From Bacillota bacterium (lineage in GTDB: Bacteria; Bacillota; Clostridia; Lachnospirales; Lachnospiraceae): a stretch of 64,000 bases of DNA. Below, in pieces: positions 58,658 to 64,000 of the stretch; the stretch's first letter is position 1; each line of letters opens with the position of its first letter. The translations under genes and the position numbers were made by a program. The DNA lies in contig JAEZOB010000053.1 of NCBI GenBank assembly GCA_023414355.1, positions 116,580 to 180,579 on the forward strand. The letters are read 5' to 3'. Under the pieces are notes generated by a model. It was given only the letters and a program-made list of their open reading frames with translations, had not been told where the DNA came from and searched no databases.

Positions 58658-59338
58658 TTATCTTTTTAGGTTCTCGATCTGCCAATCAATCGGAGTAATC
58701 CCGTTCTTTTGAAGGAATTCATTGGTCCTGCTGAAATGTTTACAGCCAAAGAAACCTCGGTAAGCGGATAACGGGCTCGGGTGAGGTGCTTCCAGGATCA
58801 AATGCTTCGGATTACTCAGCATAGAACGTTTCATTTGTGCCGGTTTTCCCCATAACAGAAATACAATCGGTCTATCCTGTGCATTAATTGCCTGTATGAC
58901 GGCATCCGTAAATCGTTCCCAGCCTTTTCCCTGATGAGAATTGGCCTGATGTGCTCTTACAGTAAGGACGGTGTTCAGAAGCAATACCCCCTGCTTCGCC
59001 CATTTCTCAAGATATCCGTTATCAGGAATACAGCAGCCCAAATCCTCCCGAAGCTCCTGATAGATATTCACAAGGGATGGCGGTATCTCAACCTCAGGCT
59101 TCACAGAAAAGCATAAGCCGTGAGCCTGTCCCTCATTGTGATAGGGATCCTGTCCCAGGATAACCACCTTCACCTGACTGAGCGGAGTAAAGTGAAAGGC
59201 ATTGAATATGTCTTCTGCATTTGGATAAATGATGGTATGACCATATTCTGACTTGATAAACTTATATAGCTCTACATAATACGGCTGCTTGAATTCGCTT
59301 CCAATCGCGTCCAGCCAATCGTTGTTAATTGCGCCCAT
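58658..59338 (-). CDS. ung: Uracil-DNA glycosylase, family 1
   Basis: 226 residues. The catalytic GQDPYHNEGQAHGLCFSV (near 61-78; water-activating Asp in GQDPYH) and the HPSPLSAYRGFFG loop (near 185-197) are diagnostic. FLLWGKPAQ near 160 fits the uracil-binding segment. Removes uracil from DNA in base excision repair. GAGGATAG lies before the ATG. It stands alone between hisF and the T-box. Confidence 0.98.
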   Translation of the reverse strand: MGAINNDWLDAIGSEFKQPYYVELYKFIKSEYGHTIIYPNAEDIFNAFHFTPLSQVKVVILGQDPYHNEGQAHGLCFSVKPEVEIPPSLVNIYQELREDLGCCIPDNGYLEKWAKQGVLLLNTVLTVRAHQANSHQGKGWERFTDAVIQAINAQDRPIVFLLWGKPAQMKRSMLSNPKHLILEAPHPSPLSAYRGFFGCKHFSRTNEFLQKNGITPIDWQIENLKR

Positions 59339-59418
59339 CTTTCTATCCTCTTTTCATAAATTAAGCCGTCTGGATATCATGTCTGCTCATGCTGATCCAT
59401 TCGGCTTATCATTCAACA

Positions 59419-60180
59419 TTACATTCTCATGCTGATACCTTTATCACTTAAGTAACGCTTCACTTCCATTATCTCAAGTTCTTTATAATGGAATAGGGAT
59501 GCTGCCAAGGCCGCATCAGCCTTTCCGATAGTGAGCGCTTCATAAAAATGCTCCATGGTACCGGCGCCACCCGAAGCTATGACTGGAACCGGTACATTTT
59601 CAGAAATAGCCCTGGTCAATTCCAGATCATATCCATCCTTGGTTCCATCACAATCCATACTTGTGAGAAGAATTTCTCCTGCTCCGAGTTCACAGGCTTT
59701 GATTGCCCACTCTACAGCATCAATTCCCATATCGACACGCCCACCGTTTTTATAAATATTCCAACCGGAACCATCCGGTCTTCTTTTTGCATCGATTGCA
59801 AGCACGACACACTGATTTCCGAACCGCTCTGCGGCATCACTAATCAAGGTAGGATTTAGGATTGCAGCTGTATTCACTGCAATCTTATCTGCTCCTTCCC
59901 GTAGGATTAATTTGAAATCCTCAACACTACGTATACCGCCGCCGACAGTAAATGGTATAAATACTGTCTCTGCAACTCTTCTAACCATATCAAGCTTGAT
60001 TGTTCTTGCATCAGAGGAAGCCGTGATGTCAAGAAAAACCAGTTCGTCTGCTCCCGCTTTATCATAAGCAGCACCAACCTCTACCGGATCACCGGCATCT
60101 CTGAGATTAACAAAATTAATCCCTTTCACGACTCTACCGTTATGTACATCCAGACACGGAATAATTCTTTTTGTCAGCAT
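59419..60180 (-). CDS. hisF: Imidazole glycerol phosphate synthase cyclase subunit
   Basis: 253 residues, (beta/alpha)8 barrel. IPCLDVHNGRVVKGINF (near 7-23; catalytic D11), GGGIRSVEDFK, and LLTSMDCDGTKDGYD (near 169-183; second acid earlier at about D130 in AIDAKRR) are HisF signatures. It uses ammonia from HisH to make imidazole glycerol phosphate and AICAR in histidine synthesis. GGGAGAG precedes the ATG. 41 bases downstream of hisH; the rest of the his genes are not in the window. Confidence 0.98.
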   Translation of the reverse strand: MLTKRIIPCLDVHNGRVVKGINFVNLRDAGDPVEVGAAYDKAGADELVFLDITASSDARTIKLDMVRRVAETVFIPFTVGGGIRSVEDFKLILREGADKIAVNTAAILNPTLISDAAERFGNQCVVLAIDAKRRPDGSGWNIYKNGGRVDMGIDAVEWAIKACELGAGEILLTSMDCDGTKDGYDLELTRAISENVPVPVIASGGAGTMEHFYEALTIGKADAALAASLFHYKELEIMEVKRYLSDKGISMRM

Positions 60181-60221
60181 ACTCTCTCTCCCATCACAGT
60201 GTATTGATATTCTGTATGTTT

Positions 60222-60827
60222 CTACAGACTTGCAAAGTTCTTTAGGATTGTTAATCCCACATCTCCGCTTTTTTCCGGATGAAACTGGCAGCCAAATATA
60301 TTATCCTTCTCTATGGATGCATCTATCAATGTGCTATAATCAGCTGTGGCAGCGACATCACCGCGGTTCTTTGCCTTCAAATAAAAAGAATGGACAAAGT
60401 ATACATAAGAATCCTGCGGAATACCCCGATACAGCTTTGCTCCTTCCGTGATGGCAAGAGAATTCCACCCCATATGAGGTATCTTAATCCCCGGGTTATC
60501 AGGAATACGAAGAATTTCTCCCTCCAGAATGGATAAGCCTTCTATGCCTCCACCTTCCTCGCTTCGTTCAAAAAGCATCTGCATGCCAAGGCATATTCCC
60601 AATAATGGTGTCTTCTTTGCTATGATTTCTTTCACTACATCAACCAACTGATATTGGTGCAGCTTGTTCATGGCATCTCCAAAATGGCCTACGCCCGGAA
60701 GGATAATCTTATCTGCTTTCAATAATTGCTGTTTGTCTCTGGTGATGACTACATCTTCCCCCAATTGAAGTAGTGCCTTCTCCACACTCCTTAAATTGCC
60801 TGCATCATAATCAATGATCGCTATCAT
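60222..60827 (-). CDS. hisH: Imidazole glycerol phosphate synthase glutaminase subunit
   Basis: 201 residues, class I amidotransferase. The nucleophile is in GICLGMQMLFE (near 77-87), and the His-Glu pair in FGCQFHPEKSGDVG (near 178-191). IDYDAGNLRSVEKAL opens it. Provides ammonia from glutamine to HisF. Weak AAGGAA ribosome binding site. It lies 24 bases after the zinc-ribbon membrane-protein gene and before hisF, on one transcript. Confidence 0.98.
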   Translation of the reverse strand: MIAIIDYDAGNLRSVEKALLQLGEDVVITRDKQQLLKADKIILPGVGHFGDAMNKLHQYQLVDVVKEIIAKKTPLLGICLGMQMLFERSEEGGGIEGLSILEGEILRIPDNPGIKIPHMGWNSLAITEGAKLYRGIPQDSYVYFVHSFYLKAKNRGDVAATADYSTLIDASIEKDNIFGCQFHPEKSGDVGLTILKNFASL

Positions 60828-60851
60828 AGTTTCTCATTCCTTTACAATAGG

Positions 60852-63080
60852 TTATTTATTCATTTTTTCTAGTACAACATCATATACCGCCAGACTGTAA
60901 TCCTTCATATTGGCAATGCTGTTGATCTTTACCGCCTCATTCTCCGTCAGATTATATTTCTTGTTCAACTCGGCCAGTATCTGTTCTCTGACGTAATTCA
61001 GATCCGAATCGACGCCAAGATACGTGGCAAGTTCTATATATTTATCATATCTTTTCAAACCCTTTAACAATGAATCCAAAGCTTGCGGGTATTGTTTTAT
61101 ATTATAATAATTATTGTAAGAATTCAACTGTTTATTTACAAACATAACAGTTGCAATCTTCTCATACAATTCAAGATCTTCGTCCTTTAGTTCAACCCCA
61201 TAAACCTCGTAATATGCTTCCGTGTATTTCTGCTTTGAGAAATAATCCGCGGCATGTTGAATATTTAAGGTATAGGATATGATATTCGATCCAAGGATCA
61301 GAATTGCTGCCAGAGCACCAAAGAAAATAAATACAATGGTCGCTCCCAGTCGGTTGATTCTACCCGGATCTTCATCAATCTCATCGATTATCTCGATGGC
61401 TGCCTTTGATTCCTTCGCTTTCTTTTTTTCTTCTTTCGCCTTCTTTTTCTCAGCTTTTTTATCAACAGGTGCCGTATCATCCTCAGAATCTCTTCCCGGT
61501 TTTTTACCTCCGCCGGATGTTTCGTCTGTAATAGCCGCCTCAGCACCCTTTTTACCTTTCTTCTTTCCCTTTTCTTTCTTGGGCTTATCTCCCGGGGCTC
61601 CGTACTCTTCTGTTTCTCTTTGCTTCGTCTCCACAGCAAATTGAGCTGCGGTTTTTTCATTCTTTACATTGCCAAACAAACGTTGAAACAGATTGCCTTC
61701 GGACTTAACCTTCTTACCTTTCTTGTCGGCCTTCTTAGCAGACTTCTTTTTGGTTTGCTTCCCATTACCGCCTTTGGGAGCTCCTTCATTATGATCAGAT
61801 TCAAGATTAAAAAAATCCTCGTCTTCAGGATCGTAATCCTTAAGTGAAGAAACTGCAGTGAGTGCATCAGAAAAAACCTCTCCGACGTCACTCGGCATAT
61901 TCATAGGCTTGATTTCACTTTGAGGACTGCTCATTAAATCACTAAGGGCCTTTAAATCACCAGAAACCGGATCATCTCCTGATATCTGACTGAGTAGCTT
62001 CATAAAATCTTCATCCTCAGCTTCCACAGGCTCAAAATCAGGTGTACCTGCAGTCAGGTCCAATTCCTCTATCGTATCTTCTTCTGAAAAAGTATGAAAC
62101 ATATCCTCCAAGTAAGGTTCTGCATTGACCTCATTCTGGGTCCTAGCAGCATCTGTATGTATTTCCTTCTGCTCATTTTGCACAGGCATATCCCCAGAAT
62201 TATCCAGGCTATTCAATAATTCATCTAGATCAAAATCCAGCCCTGAATCCTCAGGTAATTCTTCTACCTCCTGAGGGATGTCATGCTCCACTATCTCTTT
62301 ATTCACAGGTCCGGTTGTCTCATCTGAAGCTTCATAGGTATCTTCTTCATGCGAAGCTTCAGTTTTAGCCTCTTTCGGATCTTCAACCTTTGCTTGTTGC
62401 TCCCATTCTGGCTTAAAATCTGTCTCTAATCCTGCACCGGTTTCTAATTCTGCCATACTCTCTTCCTGTGTCTCGAAGCCTGTCATTGAATTCATCGCAA
62501 TCTCAGCAGATCTTTCCTCAGCCTCTGCAACTGATTGGTCAGCTAGTTCGCTCTGCGACTCGGGCATGGTATGGTGTATGATCGTGTCCTTCACTACATT
62601 TTCAAGTTCAGCCTTGTAATTATATGGAGCTGTTTCAATACTCTGGTCATTAAGCAAGTTAGATAAACCATCTCCAAAAAGATCTTCTTCACTAATTACA
62701 ATGTCATTATCTATATCCTGTAAATCAGCTTCAAAATTATATTTATTGAAATCCTCAACATCACTAAAATCAACCCTGTACAAGTCATCATCGTCAAGAT
62801 CGGAATCTATGCTTCGCATCGATTTCCCGGTCTGAGGCAGCTTCGGAGTTTTCTTGTTCTCTGAAGCTTTCTTGACTTTCTCTGCAGGGTTACTGTTTTT
62901 ATCTTCTGTTTTCCTTTTTCTTATCACTACTTCAGAAGGTTCAGATGTATTTTTGACCGAATTTAATAAACTATCCAGATAAGATTCGTTCGCTTTATCC
63001 TTACTCCTCTTTTCCTGGCAGTTCTGACAATATTCTGTCCCATCAGGTATATCGGTTTTGCATAATTTACATTTTGCCAT
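60852..63080 (-). CDS. Zinc-ribbon, low-complexity, single-pass membrane protein
   Basis: 742 residues, no family recognised as a whole. Residues 1-25 form a zinc ribbon (CKLCKTDIPDGTEYCQNC). A long acidic, disordered stretch (about 30-430; DSDLDDDDLYRVDFSD) turns into a lysine-rich block (about 430-575; KKEKGKKKGKKG, KKKAKEEKKKAKE). One hydrophobic helix (about 582-605, TIVFIFFGALAAILILGS) is followed by a helical C-terminal domain of TPR-like character (YYEVYGVELKDEDLELYEKI, about 610-742). The topology predicts a cytoplasmic zinc ribbon and an outside TPR-like domain. A weak GGACGG site precedes ATG. Unrelated to the his genes that follow it; role unknown. Confidence 0.75.
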   Translation of the reverse strand: MAKCKLCKTDIPDGTEYCQNCQEKRSKDKANESYLDSLLNSVKNTSEPSEVVIRKRKTEDKNSNPAEKVKKASENKKTPKLPQTGKSMRSIDSDLDDDDLYRVDFSDVEDFNKYNFEADLQDIDNDIVISEEDLFGDGLSNLLNDQSIETAPYNYKAELENVVKDTIIHHTMPESQSELADQSVAEAEERSAEIAMNSMTGFETQEESMAELETGAGLETDFKPEWEQQAKVEDPKEAKTEASHEEDTYEASDETTGPVNKEIVEHDIPQEVEELPEDSGLDFDLDELLNSLDNSGDMPVQNEQKEIHTDAARTQNEVNAEPYLEDMFHTFSEEDTIEELDLTAGTPDFEPVEAEDEDFMKLLSQISGDDPVSGDLKALSDLMSSPQSEIKPMNMPSDVGEVFSDALTAVSSLKDYDPEDEDFFNLESDHNEGAPKGGNGKQTKKKSAKKADKKGKKVKSEGNLFQRLFGNVKNEKTAAQFAVETKQRETEEYGAPGDKPKKEKGKKKGKKGAEAAITDETSGGGKKPGRDSEDDTAPVDKKAEKKKAKEEKKKAKESKAAIEIIDEIDEDPGRINRLGATIVFIFFGALAAILILGSNIISYTLNIQHAADYFSKQKYTEAYYEVYGVELKDEDLELYEKIATVMFVNKQLNSYNNYYNIKQYPQALDSLLKGLKRYDKYIELATYLGVDSDLNYVREQILAELNKKYNLTENEAVKINSIANMKDYSLAVYDVVLEKMNK

Positions 63081-63191
63081 TCAAGCACCGTCCAGTATAT
63101 TCGTAAATTAATATATACAGCCCTTTCCAAAACTCATTCTGTATCGATAAACCAATTGACCATATATATTTCGGTTACATCTGCGAATATC

Positions 63192-63671
63192 TTAACCCGC
63201 ACAGACCTGCGGATTGATATCATTAATTATTTTTCTTAACTCTACCACTTCAATCTTTCTATCTTCACGGGGCAGGATACCCACCACAACTCCTTTGACG
63301 GATGTACTGAGTTTTTTACCCGGCTTACTTAAATCTGTCGTCATTACTCTATGAATACCTTTTACACTATCCACATGAAATGCAATATTAAGATTATCGA
63401 TACTTGTAACAATCAGCATCTCTATCTTAACTTCCTCAGCCTCACTAAGCTTTAGGCAATGGGCAAAATTAACGATCGGTATCAGAAAATCTCTTGGTTT
63501 GATAATACCCTCTATACCCGGATGAGCATTTGGTATAGGCAAAGACTTTTTCTGATAGGGCAAAATTTCTCTAATGTCGTTCACATCTACACCGTATGAA
63601 TTTCCACCTGCCCTGAACTCCAAAATCTCTACTTCTTTTGCTACCCCGCTTCCTATCATGTCTTTTTCCAT
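63192..63671 (-). CDS. cheW: CheW-domain chemotaxis coupling protein
   Basis: 159 residues. FRAGGNSYGVDVNDIREIL and HPGIEGIIKPRDFLIPIVNFAH are the CheW/CheV SH3-like domain (residues about 15-75), and the second half (IAFHVDSVKGIHRVM) completes it. It links chemoreceptors to the CheA kinase. GGAGG lies seven bases before the ATG. No cheA or receptor is nearby; CheV would carry a receiver domain, which is absent, so CheW is preferred. Downstream of the rRNA operon on the same strand. Confidence 0.88.
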   Translation of the reverse strand: MEKDMIGSGVAKEVEILEFRAGGNSYGVDVNDIREILPYQKKSLPIPNAHPGIEGIIKPRDFLIPIVNFAHCLKLSEAEEVKIEMLIVTSIDNLNIAFHVDSVKGIHRVMTTDLSKPGKKLSTSVKGVVVGILPREDRKIEVVELRKIINDINPQVCAG

Positions 63672-63829
63672 ACGAATACCTCCACATCGTTGAATTCGGT
63701 TTGTCCTATTGTACTAAAAATAATTATAATTATCTATTTATATTATAGTGTTAAAGTGTTGTTTTGTAAAGCGCGCAAATATACTATAAAATACTATGAT
63801 CGGCATCATAGCATTTTATGATGTAACAA

Positions 63830-63860
63830 CAAAAAACTCAAAGCAAAATTGCTTTGAGTC
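63830..63860 (-). terminator. Terminator of the rRNA operon
   Basis: ACTCAAAGCA / TGCTTTGAGT hairpin with a four-base loop, followed on the minus strand by TTTTTT. It is about 85 bases after the 23S rRNA 3' end, with no 5S gene in between. Confidence 0.9.
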
Positions 63861-63943
63861 AGTTATCACATTGATTGACTTTACACTACACAAGAAAATG
63901 TCATCCAAATAGGAAACTTTGTTTCCTTATAACAAACCATTTT

Positions 63944-64000
63944 AGGTCAAGCCCTCGACCTATTAGTAACAGTCAGCTACATGCGTTACCGCACTTCCAC
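63944..64000 (-). rRNA. 23S rRNA, 3' end only
   Basis: The minus strand reads TACTAATAGGTCGAGGGCTT-GACC at its end, the universal 3' terminus of bacterial 23S rRNA. Most of the gene lies beyond the right edge. Confidence 0.97.

Noticed and set aside
61279..61644. 121-codon frame antisense to the zinc-ribbon membrane protein
   Set aside because: Reads Ser/Phe runs opposite the lysine-rich block; a shadow of biased codons.
63861..63943. 5S rRNA gene after 23S
   Set aside because: The 83-base gap is too short for a 5S gene and lacks its conserved sequence.

Overview
The window looks like the chromosome of a spore-forming anaerobic Firmicute, most likely a Lachnospiraceae (Clostridium cluster XIVa) relative. 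It carries sporulation genes (ylbJ, an alpha/beta SASP, the gerW/DUF2953 pair), acetate fermentation genes (pta-ackA), a two-subunit 2-hydroxyacyl-CoA dehydratase activase-type protein, T-box control of ilvBN and the Firmicute gene order rpmF-yceD-...-tmcAL-...-ylbJ-...-coaD-rsmD. Assignment to a genus was not attempted. Nearly all genes are intact housekeeping genes, most on the minus strand. I see no phage, insertion sequence or CRISPR array.

Layout. 1-6.4 kb: a SEDS (FtsW/RodA) gene cut by the window edge, a U32 hydroxylase-type protein, zapA, ruvB and ruvA. 6.1-10.8 kb: a small zinc-ribbon/helix protein, an unusual membrane-domain/cardiolipin synthase fusion, a YprB-type RNase H-fold protein and an unknown membrane protein. 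11.1-21.6 kb: the rpmF-yceD / ackA-pta / tmcAL / MBL / pepF / ylbJ / coiled-coil / coaD / rsmD block. 21.9-25.4 kb: SASP, citrate synthase and an L,D-transpeptidase. 25.6-33.5 kb: a surface-glycan cluster (two GT2 transferases, two large GT-C-like membrane proteins, UDP-galactopyranose mutase). 33.6-37.8 kb: recG, then a GntR(YtrA-type)-ABC operon with clear operators. 38-43.5 kb: DUF1653 protein, fakA-like/asp23, a 45-residue membrane protein, rpmB, gerW and DUF2953. 43.6-48.5 kb: two unknown proteins, a predicted dead rhomboid with a zinc finger, corA and a LysM protein. 48.6-54 kb: giant activase and a CPBP protease. 54.2-63.7 kb: amino-acid permease, ilvN-ilvB with T-box, ung, hisF-hisH, a zinc-ribbon membrane protein and cheW. 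The window ends in the 3' end of a minus-strand 23S rRNA gene.

The most interesting material is not in the genes. Two intergenic elements (23925-24027 and 28921-29041) share the same conserved short motifs around completely different but internally complementary stems, which is the signature of a structured element family. The corA gene has a strong promoter about 270 bases upstream of its start and a leader that can fold in two exclusive ways around its ribosome binding site, without M-box motifs that I can recognise. In two operons (pta-ackA, asp23-fakA) the hairpin-forming stop-codon region of the first gene has been tandemly duplicated into the spacer. Further points are a long 36-bp inverted repeat at 37836-37916, the cls fusion, and an rRNA operon that terminates after 23S without a 5S gene.
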